From the NCBI RefSeq assembly GCF_009740285.1, contig NZ_CP046566.1, forward strand, positions 1,918,501-1,982,500: a stretch of 64,000 nt of DNA. The letters run 5' to 3'. The notes under the pieces were generated by a model, which had not been told where the DNA came from, made no database searches, and saw only the letters and a list, made by a program, of their open reading frames with translations. This DNA is from Phnomibacter ginsenosidimutans (GTDB lineage: Bacteria > Bacteroidota > Bacteroidia > Chitinophagales > Chitinophagaceae). The position numbers and the translations under genes were made by a program. Below are positions 7,413 through 16,931 of this stretch, piece by piece; position 1 is the first letter of the stretch, and each line of letters begins with the position of its first letter.

Positions 7413-9530
7413 ATGCGGTTATATCCTGAAAGTGCGATGGTTCAGTTGGAGTTCGACAAGGTGCAACAGCTGTTGTTGAATCATGTGAAAACGGCGTATG
7501 CCCACCACAAAGTGGAGCACATGCGCATACATACGCATATACAATACATTGAAACAGAATTGCGGCAAACACATGAGTTCATGTTGCTGCTGCAAACGGC
7601 CCAATATTTTCCCGGCGATTTTCATAAGAACCTCGAGAAAGACCTGAAACTGCTGAGCATACCAGGTGCCATGCTTACGGGTGAGCAATGGGTGCTCATT
7701 CGCAAACTGCTCGAAACTGCTGGCAATATTTTCCGCTGGTTCGATAGCGAACGTCGACTCGCATTTCCTGCACTCACCTTGGTAGTAAACAATAGCTACT
7801 ACGAAAAAGTGATTCGGGAAATGATTGATGCCGTGGTGGATGAACTGGGTGTGGTAAAAGACGATGCCAGCGAAGATTTGCAACGCATACGCCAAAGCCT
7901 TTATCGCAAACGCAACGAGCTGCGACGGGTGTTTGATCGCATCATTCAGAAGATGAACAAGCAAGGCTACCTTGCCGATATTGAAGAAAGTTTTTTGAAT
8001 GGCAGACGAGTGCTCGCAGTATTTGCCGAAAACAAACGCATGATTAAAGGCGTACTGCATGGCGAGAGCGACAGCCGCCAAACAGCCTTTATTGAGCCCG
8101 AAGAAACCACAGCGTTGAACAACGAAATTTTTTCGTTGGAAAATGAAGAGCACAAAGAAGTGCAACGCATTTTGCGCCAGCTCACGGCCAGCCTGCAACC
8201 GTATGCTGCATTGATGCAAACCTATCTCGACATCATTGGCGAGTTTGATTATATCCGTGCCAAAGCCAAGCTGGCGGTGGATATGAATGCGCAAATGCCC
8301 AATGTGGTAAACAAGGCGCATATCGAATTGAAGAAAGCCTATCATCCGCTTTTGTATTTGTACAACAAGCAGAGCGGTAAAGAAACGGTGCCGCTCAATT
8401 TAAAGTTAGATGATAAAGGACGCATCCTCGTCATCAGCGGGCCCAACGCCGGTGGTAAAACGGTGACGATGAAAACCATCGGCCTCTGCCAAATGATGTT
8501 GCAGGCGGGTTTACTGGTGCCCATGCAGGCCGATAGTGTGATGGGAATTTTCAAACAACTCTTCATACACATTGGCGATACGCAAAGCATCGAATTTGAG
8601 CTGAGTACATACAGCAGCCATTTGCAACACATGAAATATTTTCTAGAGTTGGCCAATGGCAAAACCATGTTTTTTATTGATGAGTTGGGTAGCGGCAGCG
8701 ACCCTAATTTGGGTGGTTCTTTTGCCGAAGTGATTATGGAAGAATTGGCCCGCAAACACAGCATGGGCGTAGTAACCACGCATTACCTCAACCTGAAGGT
8801 GATGGCCAACCGTGTGCCAGGTATCATCAACGGCGCCATGCAGTTTGATGAAGAAAAACTGACGCCGCTGTACCGGTTGGTGGTAGGCAAACCCGGCAGC
8901 AGTTATACGTTTTCAATTGCTGAAAGAATTGGCCTGCCAAAGGCTTTGATAGCCCGTGCCCGCAAGCTGGTAGATGAAGATCATTTTACCCTCGATAAAC
9001 TGCTGAACCGCACCGAGCAAGACCTGCAACGGTTGGAGGTACGGGAAGCAGAGCTGCACAAGCTGATGAAAGAAAATGAGCGGTTGAAAAAGGAGATGGA
9101 GAAAGTGATGAACCGCGAAAAACATCAGCAGCAGGTGGAGCTGTTGAAGCAGCAAAATAAGTTCAGGGAAGAGCAGCTCACTTATCTGAAAGAAATGGAG
9201 CGAAAGCTAAAAGCCATGGTGATAGAGTGGCGCAAAACCGACAACAAAGAAGAAGTAGTTAGGCTCATTCATGCTTTGCTGTTTAAGCAGAAAGAAAAGC
9301 AGGTAGCCGAAAAGAAAGATAAAAAAGTAGACAGCAAATACACCGAAACTACAGAGCCCATTGCCGAAGGCGACAAAGTGAAAATGAAGAAGAACCGGCA
9401 GGTGGGTGTGGTAAAAGAAATACGGGGCAAAAAAGCCATTGTACAGGTAGGTGTCATTCCCATTACTATCGATGTGGCCGAGCTGGTGAAAGTAATTGAG
9501 AAACCAGTGGAGGAAGAAGCGACGAAGTAA
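7413..9530 (+). CDS. mutS2: MutS2-family ATPase lacking an Smr domain
   Basis: A 705-residue MutS2 homologue. The core/lever region fills residues 1-330. Walker A GPNAGGKT is at about 342-349 and Walker B FFIDELGSGSDP at about 418-429, with TTHYLNLK shortly after. A long charged coiled coil runs from about 530 to 625. The end (650-700) is a KOW-like small beta domain (EGDKVKMKKNRQVGVV). Classical MutS2 is near 780 residues and ends in an Smr nuclease domain, which is absent here. MutS2 proteins act on branched DNA or collided ribosomes rather than mismatches. Start at ATG 7413 (MRLYPESAMVQLEFD) fits relatives I recall. It stands alone, divergent from the sulfotransferase gene. Confidence 0.85.
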   Translation: MRLYPESAMVQLEFDKVQQLLLNHVKTAYAHHKVEHMRIHTHIQYIETELRQTHEFMLLLQTAQYFPGDFHKNLEKDLKLLSIPGAMLTGEQWVLIRKLLETAGNIFRWFDSERRLAFPALTLVVNNSYYEKVIREMIDAVVDELGVVKDDASEDLQRIRQSLYRKRNELRRVFDRIIQKMNKQGYLADIEESFLNGRRVLAVFAENKRMIKGVLHGESDSRQTAFIEPEETTALNNEIFSLENEEHKEVQRILRQLTASLQPYAALMQTYLDIIGEFDYIRAKAKLAVDMNAQMPNVVNKAHIELKKAYHPLLYLYNKQSGKETVPLNLKLDDKGRILVISGPNAGGKTVTMKTIGLCQMMLQAGLLVPMQADSVMGIFKQLFIHIGDTQSIEFELSTYSSHLQHMKYFLELANGKTMFFIDELGSGSDPNLGGSFAEVIMEELARKHSMGVVTTHYLNLKVMANRVPGIINGAMQFDEEKLTPLYRLVVGKPGSSYTFSIAERIGLPKALIARARKLVDEDHFTLDKLLNRTEQDLQRLEVREAELHKLMKENERLKKEMEKVMNREKHQQQVELLKQQNKFREEQLTYLKEMERKLKAMVIEWRKTDNKEEVVRLIHALLFKQKEKQVAEKKDKKVDSKYTETTEPIAEGDKVKMKKNRQVGVVKEIRGKKAIVQVGVIPITIDVAELVKVIEKPVEEEATK

Positions 9531-9538
9531 TCCAATAT

Positions 9539-9940
9539 TTACTGCACAAATACATTACCCGGTACAATCAACGTTTTGCCTGGCATTACATGTAGTTTGC
9601 TGCCGGTATAAAATGTTTGTGGATTGACCAAAACACTTTTGTTGCTGACGGGATTAATGATGATTTGATAACAGTTGGGCAGTTCTGTAGGAGGCATGTT
9701 GCCACCGGCCCAGTTGCCCGGTATACGCCAATCACCTTCGCCAGTAAAAATGTAAATGGGACAGCCTGTGGAATCACTACAACTATTGGGCAATGCACAT
9801 ACCGCAGTAACAGCCTGTGCAATTACTGCCGGGCTAAAATCAGTTCGGCCAATGGTAGATTTACCGATGTCGACTTTCCCAATTTGCGCCAAGGCAGTTG
9901 TGCCGCAAAACAGCAGGAAAAAATGAAGCAGAACTTTCAT
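9539..9940 (-). CDS. Small secreted hypothetical protein
   Basis: A 133-residue exported protein with signal peptide MKVLLHFFLLFCGTTALAQ. The mature part has four or more Cys (VCALPNSCSDSTGCP, LPNCYQ), compatible with extracytoplasmic disulfides. A GDWRIPGNWAGGNMPP segment resembles the repeats found in large secreted adhesin-like proteins of Bacteroidota, followed by a beta-rich end. It starts 3 bases after the stop of the Hcp-like gene at 9944-10444, so both are probably one transcript. No known domain can be named with confidence. Confidence 0.55.
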   Translation of the reverse strand: MKVLLHFFLLFCGTTALAQIGKVDIGKSTIGRTDFSPAVIAQAVTAVCALPNSCSDSTGCPIYIFTGEGDWRIPGNWAGGNMPPTELPNCYQIIINPVSNKSVLVNPQTFYTGSKLHVMPGKTLIVPGNVFVQ

Positions 9941-9943
9941 TTG

Positions 9944-10444
9944 TTAAATGATTCTCATTAGTGAAATGTCCCAGGTAATATTTGTCTTTTTGATTTTATC
10001 CTCCAGCTTGATGGTTTTAAAAACAAAGCCTATCAGGTTTTCCAGCTTCAAACAAGAGGGGCATTCAGGCGTCAGAAATTCAAGGTTGGTCACAAAAGCT
10101 TCTGTGATGGTGATACTGTAATAGTTGGTGTTTTTGTCATCATAATAATCAAAAACAATACTGGGGAAATGCTGTCCCATTACTAGTCGCCTGAACAATG
10201 GATTGGCGGAAGAATCAATATCTTTTTTGATGAAAAGCTTGCCCGGAATTGCTTTGCCTACAGCGGTTCCTGAGCCACTTATAAAACTGGTTTCAGCAGC
10301 AATCTTAAACTCAAGAGCTTTTACAGTTTCGCCATCCTTAGGTAATGTGCCACCAGTGGTATACACAACCCGCATGTCAATTTTTTGGGCATAGCCATAA
10401 CAGCATATCAGTAACAGCAAAGCACAGGTTACTATGTTTTTCAT
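9944..10444 (-). CDS. Secreted Hcp-like (type VI tube protein fold) protein
   Basis: A 166-residue protein with a signal peptide (MKNIVTCALLLLICCYGYAQ). The mature region reads like the Hcp family: ALEFKIAAETSFISGSG, then TAVGKAIPGKLFIKKDIDS, then LFRRLVMGQHFPSIVFDYYD and YYSITITEAFVTNLEF, a strand order typical of the Hcp beta barrel. True type VI Hcp is not made with a Sec signal, and no other type VI genes are nearby. It is therefore more likely an exported relative with a different use. It is paired with the Cys-rich secreted protein at 9539-9940. The fold assignment is inference from motif resemblance. Confidence 0.55.
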   Translation of the reverse strand: MKNIVTCALLLLICCYGYAQKIDMRVVYTTGGTLPKDGETVKALEFKIAAETSFISGSGTAVGKAIPGKLFIKKDIDSSANPLFRRLVMGQHFPSIVFDYYDDKNTNYYSITITEAFVTNLEFLTPECPSCLKLENLIGFVFKTIKLEDKIKKTNITWDISLMRII

Positions 10445-10553
10445 CTTTCCGGGGATTAAGGCTGGTAAGATAAACGCATTATAGTGAAATTATCAAACAG
10501 CGTCGGATGAGCTTGTCAGAAAGTATGGCAACCATGGCTGGCAATAGGCCAAC

Positions 10554-10580
10554 AAAAAAGCCTCAGCAATGCTGAGGCTT
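10554..10580 (-). terminator. Terminator for tRNA-Ser
   Basis: Perfect 8-bp stem GCCTCAGC/GCTGAGGC (10560-10567 with 10571-10578) with a 3-base loop. On the minus strand it is followed by six T, a standard intrinsic terminator just 3' of the tRNA. Confidence 0.8.
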
Positions 10581-10587
10581 TCAAGGG

Positions 10588-10672
10588 CGGAGAGAGAGGG
10601 ATTCGAACCCCCGGACCTTTGACAGTCAACGGTTTTCAAGACCGCCGCATTCGACCGCTCTGCCATCTCTCC
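10588..10672 (-). tRNA. tRNA-Ser (anticodon TGA)
   Basis: An 85-nt class II tRNA. The acceptor arms GGAGAGA/TCTCTCC pair perfectly. The anticodon loop CTTGAAA presents TGA (template positions 10636-10638), decoding UCA/UCG-type serine codons. A long variable arm and GGTTCGAATCC T-loop are present. CCA is not encoded. A consensus promoter lies directly upstream and a terminator directly downstream. Confidence 0.95.
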
Positions 10673-10676
10673 GCGG

Positions 10677-10706
10677 CAAAAGTAGGGGTACAGATTTATT
10701 GACAAA
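10677..10706 (-). promoter_or_regulatory. Bacteroidota-type promoter of tRNA-Ser
   Basis: On the minus strand TTTG (10703-10706), an 18-base spacer, then TACTTTTG (10677-10684) match the phylum's -33/-7 consensus TTTG and TAnnTTTG. The -7 element ends only 4 bases before the tRNA, so transcription should begin almost at the mature 5' end. The bases directly before TA are CCCC, as at the tRNA-Val promoter. Confidence 0.65.
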
Positions 10707-10788
10707 AAAATTTTTCTCGGCTGCTAAAAGCCTTGCCAGCATTGGGTTTGTACAATGCAAATGCAGAAGCGGAAAAGCCGGGGCATGA

Positions 10789-10820
10789 AAAAAGCCCTTC
10801 TGACGAGAAGGGCTTTTTTG
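10789..10820. terminator. Bidirectional terminator after the M1 peptidase gene
   Basis: AAAAAAGCCCTTCT pairs with AGAAGGGCTTTTTT around a GACG loop. It lies 19 bases past the stop of the minus-strand peptidase gene, with A/T tracts on both sides, so it can end transcription in either direction. Confidence 0.8.
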
Positions 10821-10838
10821 CAAACTTGATGCTTTCGC

Positions 10839-13202
10839 TTATTTAATTTCCCGCTGCATGGGGTTGGGCAATGCAGCACCGGCGTTGCGGTTGCGGAAGC
10901 CTCCCTTGAACAATTGGAAACGGCTGGGAGCACCCACGGCTGGCCAACGGTTGTTGGTCTCGTTGATGTCGGCGGTTTCACGCATGGGGTCAATCAAAAC
11001 AGCTTTTACTTCTTTGTTTTTCATGAACACCTTGCTGATCTGCAATTCATTCTTGCGCCAGATTTCAGCAGGAATGCGGTCTACTTCTTTGCTGCCGTCG
11101 GCAAAAGTCCATTCAATAATCACAGGCATTACCAAACCACCTTTGTTCGACAAACGCAGTTCGTAAAACCACTTGTCTTTGAATGGTGCCGGATCTTCTG
11201 CAGTAATAGCTTCGCCTGGTGTACGTTCCCGTACAATAGGACTGTTGTCTACATTCTTCATGCCACGGGCATAGTACCAGTAAAAGTCACGCAGCGTTGT
11301 GTCGCGGTCTGTTTCAAACACAATGCTCTTGTCTTCGCGGTTGCGAATTTTAGAGATGTCTTCAAATGCATTTACGGCAGGCTTGGCCACGTAAAAGGTA
11401 TCGTTGCCGGGGCGGCTTGGTGGTGCACCCAATTTGTCGTTGATGCGGAAGCTCAGCACAGAGTCCAGTGAAATATCACAGGCATCGATGCTGTAGAACC
11501 AACCACGCCAAAACCAGTCGAGGTCAACAGCACTGGCATCTTCCATGGTGCGGAACAAATCGGCAGGTGTAGGATGTTTGAAAGCCCAACGACGAGAGTA
11601 CTCACGGAAGGCAAAATCAAACAGCTCACGACCCATGATGGTTTCACGCAAAATATTGAGGCCGGTGGCTGGTTTGCTGTAAGCGTTTGGACCAAACTGA
11701 ATAATGTTTTCGCTGTTGGTCATGATGGGCTCCAGTTGATTTTTGGGGAGCTTCATGTAGTCTACAATAGCCCATGCCGGCCCACGGCGGCTAGGATATT
11801 TATTGTCGAACAATTCTTCGGTAAGGTACTGTACAAAAGTGTTCAGGCCTTCGTCCATCCAGCTCCACTGGCGTTCGTCGCTGTTCACAATCATCGGGAA
11901 GAAGTTGTGGCCCACTTCGTGCACAATTACACCAATCATGCTGTACTTGGTGGCTTCGGTGTAAGTGCCATCTTCTGCACAACGACCGTTGTTGAAGCAA
12001 ATCATAGGGTACTCCATACCGTTGCTGGCTTCCACACTAATAGCCACCGGATAGGGGTAAGGAATAGAAAACTTGCTGTACGATTTAATGGTATGTGCTA
12101 CTACTTTAGTACTGTATGTACGCCACAGGTTGTAGGCTTCTTTGGGGTAGTAGCTCATGCTCATTACCTTTTTGCCTTCTACATAAGTGGGCAATGCATC
12201 CCACACAAATTTGCGGCTGCTGGTCCAGGCAAAGTCACGCACCATATTGGCTTTGTACTTCCATGTTTTTTTAGCAGAAGCTTTGGCCAGTTCGGCTTTC
12301 TTGGCTTCATCCAGCGTAACGATTTCCATTACGTCTTTTGAAGTCTGTACTTTTTGCCAACGGGCAAACTGTGCAGGGCTCAGTACAGCCTGATAGTTTT
12401 GGCATTCGCCGGTAGCACCTACTACGTGGTCAGCAGGCACGGTCATTTCTACATCATAGTTACCAAACACGAGGGCAAATTCGCCACGGCCGGTAAACTG
12501 ATGGTTTTGCCATCCCTGAAAATCGCTGTATACACACAAGCGGGGAAACCACTGTGCCATGGTAAATACATTGTTGCCATCTTTTGGAAAAAACTCATAA
12601 CCACCACGGCCGCCAAGCGTCATGCGGTTCGGAATTTTGTAGTGCCAGCCAATGTTGAGTACGTATTGCTGACCGGGCTTCAGGGGCACGGGCAGGTCAA
12701 TGCGCATCATGGTTTGGTTGATGGTATACTTCAGTGCTTTGCCAGTGGCATCCTTGATGTAATCAATTTTATCGCCATGGCCTTCGAGCAAAGCTTTTTT
12801 GTCGATGCCGGCGAGTTCGCCAACACTCATATTGGGGCGCATGCCGCTTTCGTCAAACACGTTGTTGTTTGAGTTGGGGTCATGTTCATTCTCGTCCAAC
12901 TGCAGCCACAGGTAGGTGAGTACATCCGGGCTGTTGTTGAAGTACGTAATGGTTTCTTTACCCCGCAGTTCCAGTTTGGCCTCATCCAGTTCGCAACTGA
13001 TTTTGTAATCGGCCCGCTGCTGCCAGTATTTAGGACCGGGAGCACCACTGGCTGTGCGGTATTCGTTGGCGGTGGGCAGTATGGTACCCAGCTGCTCAAA
13101 CTTGTTGCCGTGGTTACTGGTGGGGTTGTTTCGGATGTCCTGCGCCTGCAGGCCTGCTGTAGCGGCCAATCCGAAGCAAATCATCAGCCATTTTTTCATC
13201 AT
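10839..13202 (-). CDS. M1 family zinc metallopeptidase (secreted)
   Basis: A 787-residue gluzincin with signal peptide MMKKWLMICFGLAATAGLQAQ. HEVGH (about residues 427-431) and the downstream Glu in SWMDEGLNTF form the HExxH-(18)-E zinc site of family M1, and NGMEYPMICF just before them is the substrate-binding GxMEN-like strand. The N-terminal beta domain spans about 60-300; the region after 600 is beta-rich. It is expected to trim or cleave peptides in the periplasm or at the outer membrane. The HupE/UreJ-like gene lies upstream on the same strand, with 36 bases between. Bidirectional terminator 3'. Confidence 0.9.
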   Translation of the reverse strand: MMKKWLMICFGLAATAGLQAQDIRNNPTSNHGNKFEQLGTILPTANEYRTASGAPGPKYWQQRADYKISCELDEAKLELRGKETITYFNNSPDVLTYLWLQLDENEHDPNSNNNVFDESGMRPNMSVGELAGIDKKALLEGHGDKIDYIKDATGKALKYTINQTMMRIDLPVPLKPGQQYVLNIGWHYKIPNRMTLGGRGGYEFFPKDGNNVFTMAQWFPRLCVYSDFQGWQNHQFTGRGEFALVFGNYDVEMTVPADHVVGATGECQNYQAVLSPAQFARWQKVQTSKDVMEIVTLDEAKKAELAKASAKKTWKYKANMVRDFAWTSSRKFVWDALPTYVEGKKVMSMSYYPKEAYNLWRTYSTKVVAHTIKSYSKFSIPYPYPVAISVEASNGMEYPMICFNNGRCAEDGTYTEATKYSMIGVIVHEVGHNFFPMIVNSDERQWSWMDEGLNTFVQYLTEELFDNKYPSRRGPAWAIVDYMKLPKNQLEPIMTNSENIIQFGPNAYSKPATGLNILRETIMGRELFDFAFREYSRRWAFKHPTPADLFRTMEDASAVDLDWFWRGWFYSIDACDISLDSVLSFRINDKLGAPPSRPGNDTFYVAKPAVNAFEDISKIRNREDKSIVFETDRDTTLRDFYWYYARGMKNVDNSPIVRERTPGEAITAEDPAPFKDKWFYELRLSNKGGLVMPVIIEWTFADGSKEVDRIPAEIWRKNELQISKVFMKNKEVKAVLIDPMRETADINETNNRWPAVGAPSRFQLFKGGFRNRNAGAALPNPMQREIK

Positions 13203-13238
13203 AAGTAGTATTGGTTTTTATAGGAGGAAGAATGGAAA

Positions 13239-13817
13239 TTAAAGGTTGAAAGGTAAGCGTTCCATGGCCATTACCAATGCAGCCATAAAAGCGCCACCGC
13301 TTAAAAACAATACCCAATCGCGGCGGCTTACTTTGAACACGCCTTGCCAAATGGCTGCCAGTATCAACAATGCAAGAACAGCTACCAGCTGGCCAGCTTC
13401 GAGGCCAAGGTTGAAGCCGAGTAAGGGCAGTAAAATGTCGGACTCTTTGCCCAACAAACTACGCAAGCCGTTGGCAAAGCCCATGCCATGAATAAGCCCA
13501 AATGCCAGCGCCAGAAAGTAATTGAGGCGAATGGTTTTTGGCGTAAATTTTTTCATCAGCGTATTGGCCAGCGCCGTAATCATAATGGTCACTGGAATTA
13601 AGAACTCAATCCAGGTGCTGCTGAAACGGATGATGTTGAACGTTGCCAAAATAAGGGTGACCGTGTGGCCAATGGTAAATGCCGTTACCAAAATGAGGAC
13701 TTGTTTCCAGTCCTTAAACACATAAATGGCACTCAGTGCCATGATAAACAGCAGGTGATCCCATGCATTGCGGTTAATAATGTGATCCCAGCCAATATGA
13801 AAATAATCCCAAAACAT
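13239..13817 (-). CDS. HupE/UreJ-like membrane protein
   Basis: A 192-residue polytopic membrane protein with about six hydrophobic segments. The motif GWDHIINRNAWDHLLFIMAL near the N-terminus, with His/Asp pairs, and AFTIGHTVTL and FGLIHGMGFAN later are the conserved His-containing patterns of HupE/UreJ. These proteins are associated with nickel or other metal uptake, but the Bacteroidota branch is far from hydrogenase or urease genes and its role is unproved. It sits between an M1 peptidase (same strand) and a divergent DUF6702 protein. Confidence 0.8.
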   Translation of the reverse strand: MFWDYFHIGWDHIINRNAWDHLLFIMALSAIYVFKDWKQVLILVTAFTIGHTVTLILATFNIIRFSSTWIEFLIPVTIMITALANTLMKKFTPKTIRLNYFLALAFGLIHGMGFANGLRSLLGKESDILLPLLGFNLGLEAGQLVAVLALLILAAIWQGVFKVSRRDWVLFLSGGAFMAALVMAMERLPFNL

Positions 13818-13973
13818 GCGCCGAAGTAAAGGAAATAACCAATTGTAGTGAAAAGAATAATAGACGCTTCAAGGGCAAAAAACAAGCGAAGCTGAAGGCA
13901 GTGGCCTAAGGTTTTTGATGAGTGGCGATGAATTCACTTTGGTGGTACACAGCCGAGTGCAGACATTTGCGCC

Positions 13974-14456
13974 ATGTTGATGATCAAATCTTTGTTGACC
14001 GTGTTGCTGGCGGCCTTTTGGCACCCGTTTTTTGTGAGTGTGATAGAAGTAAATCACAACAAGGCTGAGCAATCGCTGGAAACCAGCGTCCGCATTTTTA
14101 CAGATGATTTTGAAAACACGTTGAAGCTGCGCTTTCCCGGAAAGAAAATTGATTTGTACCAGCCCAACGCCGCCACCGACAGCCTCATCAATACTTACCT
14201 CAAAGAGAAAATGCAGTTTCGGGTAGATGGCAAGCTCTGCAAATGGAACTACATCGGTTCGGAAAGGGTAGAAGAGAGCACCTGGTGTTATTTCGAAATA
14301 ACGCAAGTGCCGGCTTTGAAACAATTGCAGATTTCAAACCGCCTTTTGTACGAGTACAAAAAGGAGCAAATCAATATGCACCACGTAACCGTAAACGGTC
14401 AGCAGCACAGCTACAAGCTCGACAATCCATCCAGCGAAGTAGTGTTTAAATTTTAA
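13974..14456 (+). CDS. DUF6702 family protein
   Basis: A 160-residue protein whose N-terminus MLMIKSLLTVLLAAFWHPFF is a signal or anchor. It is followed by VSVIEVNHNKAEQSLETSVRIFTDDFE, the hallmark of the DUF6702 family of Bacteroidota, and ends in a short basic tail. Function is unestablished; the family often neighbours HupE/UreJ-like and M1 peptidase genes, as here. It is transcribed away from HupE over a 156-base gap and converges with the CNNM/CBS gene (stop 3 bases apart). Confidence 0.8.
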   Translation: MLMIKSLLTVLLAAFWHPFFVSVIEVNHNKAEQSLETSVRIFTDDFENTLKLRFPGKKIDLYQPNAATDSLINTYLKEKMQFRVDGKLCKWNYIGSERVEESTWCYFEITQVPALKQLQISNRLLYEYKKEQINMHHVTVNGQQHSYKLDNPSSEVVFKF

Positions 14457-14458
14457 GC

Positions 14459-15777
14459 TCAGGCATCGCCCGATTCATCTTCCCGGTCAGCATCGGGTAG
14501 CAAAGAAGGGTCGGTGATGACCACCAAAATTTTATCGATTCTTGCTCCGTCTTTATCGATGATTTCAAATTTGAAACCCCGCCATTCAAACAGGTCGCCG
14601 GTGGCAGGAATGCGTTCGAGGTGGTGAATGATGAAACCGCCGACAGTATCAAATTCCTGGTCGTCGTCCATCCAGTCTTCTTTGTCAAAGCGGCTCAGGA
14701 AATCGTAGAAAGGCAGGCGGGCATCTACCAAATAACTACCGTCTTCGCGGCGGATCATTTCATAGTCATCATCGCCCTGCTCTGGTATATCGCCTACAAT
14801 GGCTTCCAATATATCGTTGAGGGTAATCATGCCCTGCAGTGTACCGTATTCATCTACAATAAAAGCAGAGTGCACTTTTGTTTTTTTGAACTTCTCCATC
14901 AGCTGGTAAGCCGTGTTATTGTCCGGTACAAACACCGCTTCCCGTTTGAAGTTGGCCAGGCTGGTATTGCGTTCGGCCAGCACAATATCTTTCAATTGTA
15001 AAATGCCCACAATATCATCGATACCGCCATCGCACAACGGATACACCGAGTGGGGTGACGGCTGCATTTTTTCAGCAAATCTTCAATGGTGCCGTGGAGT
15101 GGCAGCCAAACAATATCGCTGCGGTGCGTCATCAGCGAAGTGATGCTGCGGTCGCCCAGGTGAAACACCCGTTCAATGATTTGTTGTTCCGTTTCATCTA
15201 TCTCTCCGCTTTCGGCGCTTTCACTTACCAAGGCTTTAATTTCTTCTTCCGTTACTACAGAAAGTTTGGTGTCTTTGATTTTGAACAAACGGAAAAAGAA
15301 ACCCGACATGGCATTGAGCAACCAAATAATAGGCATGGTGATTTTTGACAAAAACCACATGGGGGGGGCCGCCATCAACGCAATTTTTTCGGAGCGTAGC
15401 ATGGCCAGTTTTTTGGGAATGAGTTCACCAACAAGTATGGATAAAAACGTTACCAGAATAACCACCAATGAGGTACTTACCGAAGCTGCATAAGGTTGGA
15501 GTAGGCTAATATTGGCAATATAGGGTTCTAAGTCTTTGCTGAATTTTTCGCCAGAATACAAACCCGTTACAATGCTGATGAGGGTAATGCCAACCTGTAC
15601 AGTACTCAAAAAAATCTCAGGCTTTTCAATCAGTTTCAGCGCTACGGCGGCATTGCTGTTGCCTTCGTTGGCCAGGTGTTCCAAACGGGTTTTGCGGGCC
15701 GATACGAGTGCAATTTCACTCATCGAAAAAAGTCCGTTCACAATTATCAGGCCCAGTAGTATAAAGATTTCCTCCAT
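14459..15777 (-). CDS. CNNM/CBS/CorC_HlyC membrane protein (hemolysin-like), frame-disrupted
   Basis: A 439-residue CNNM transporter-type protein. The N-terminal CNNM membrane domain (about 1-190) has four hydrophobic segments, including GELIPKKLAM. A pair of CBS domains spans about 195-335 (MTHRSDIVWLP, AFIVDEYGTLQGMITLND). The CorC_HlyC domain (about 350-430) contains TVGGFIIHHLERIP. I start at ATG 15777 (MEEIFILLGL). The frame breaks in the T6 run at 15067-15072; one extra base gives EDLLKKMQPSPHSVYP. The family is tied to Mg2+/Co2+ efflux or ion regulation; the hemolysin label is historical. Probably intact in the cell. Confidence 0.85.
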
Positions 15778-15873
15778 TCGGGGGTGTACATTGATTTGCA
15801 ACAAAACTATGGGAAACGCAGGAATAGCCCCCGAAGCTACCAGCCAAGGGGGTAAATGACTTTGTAACAGTCG

Positions 15874-16931
15874 TTATTTGCTGGTTTTGCGGGTGGCTTT
15901 CTTCTTACCCATGGAGGAGGCCCGTACTTGCAATTCGGGGGAAAGCATGCGTTTTTCAAACTCTTTCACCGGCCGTTTGCTTTCGATGAGTTGCAACAGC
16001 AGGTTCACCGCTGCTTCGCCCATTTCGCGGGATGGCTGCCGCACAATGGTCATGGGCGGGTCTATCAATTCAGGAATGTCGGTGTTGGAAAAACCAGCCA
16101 GGGCAACATCATCCGGAATTTTAATGCCCCTGCGTTTGAGCGTTTTCAACACACCCGTGGTGATTTTATCACTGGTGGTTAAAATGGCATCGGGCTTTTG
16201 CTTGAGGGTAAACAATTTGTTGATGATGGCTTCAATTTCAGAAAAATCCATGCCGCTGTAAAAGCTGTAGTGGATGTAATCGTCGTTGGCTTCAATGCCA
16301 TGTGCTTTCAATGCTTCTTTATAACCTGCTACCCGGTCTTTGGTAATGCTGAGAAATTCGGAGCTGCTGATGACCGCAATGCGTTTGGCACCCATTTGAA
16401 TTAAATGATCGGTAGCATCAAAGGCGCCTTTGTAGTTGTCTACAATTACTTTGTGTGTATTGATTTCATCGGTGATGCGATCAAAAAAACAATGGGCAGG
16501 CCACGGTCGTGCAAGGTTTTCAAATGGCTGAGGTCATGCGTTTCGGTAGACAGTGAAATGATGAGTCCATCCACACCACGGGAGGAAAGAAACTGTACAT
16601 CGAGCACTTCCCGTTCGTACGATTCAAAGCTTTGGGTAATGATGACATTATAGCCTTTGTCGTAAGCAATGGATTCAATACCATTGATGATTTGTGAGAA
16701 AAAGTTATTGGCAATTTCGCATACCACCAACCCAATGGAACGGCTGCGTTTTTCTTTCAGGCTGAGTGCAATGGGGTTGGGTTTATAATTGAGCCGTTCT
16801 GCACATTCTATTACCAGTTGTTTGGTTTCGGGGCTAATCTCGTGGCTGTCTCGCAATGCACGGGAAACAGTGGAGGTAGAAACGCCGAGTGCTTTGGCAA
16901 TGTCTTTAATAGTGGCGGCTTCAAACTTCAT
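15874..16931 (-). CDS. LacI-family transcription regulator, frame-disrupted
   Basis: A 352-residue LacI/GalR regulator. The N-terminal helix-turn-helix ATIKDIAKALGVSTSTVSRA (about 5-24) and hinge region YKPNPIALSL precede a periplasmic-binding-protein-like effector domain (about 60-330), and a basic tail ends in KKATRKTSK. I start at ATG 16931. The frame breaks in the A7 run at 16483-16489 (plus strand); one extra base restores LPIVFFDRITDEINTHKVIV and the normal family length. It is divergent from susC across a 398-base gap that holds a candidate operator. It is therefore the likely repressor of the pectin locus, with a uronate or oligouronide as probable inducer (inference). Confidence 0.9.

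Noticed and set aside
11574-12341. 255-codon plus-strand open frame inside the M1 peptidase gene
   Set aside because: Antisense to the HExxH-containing peptidase, composition typical of a shadow frame.
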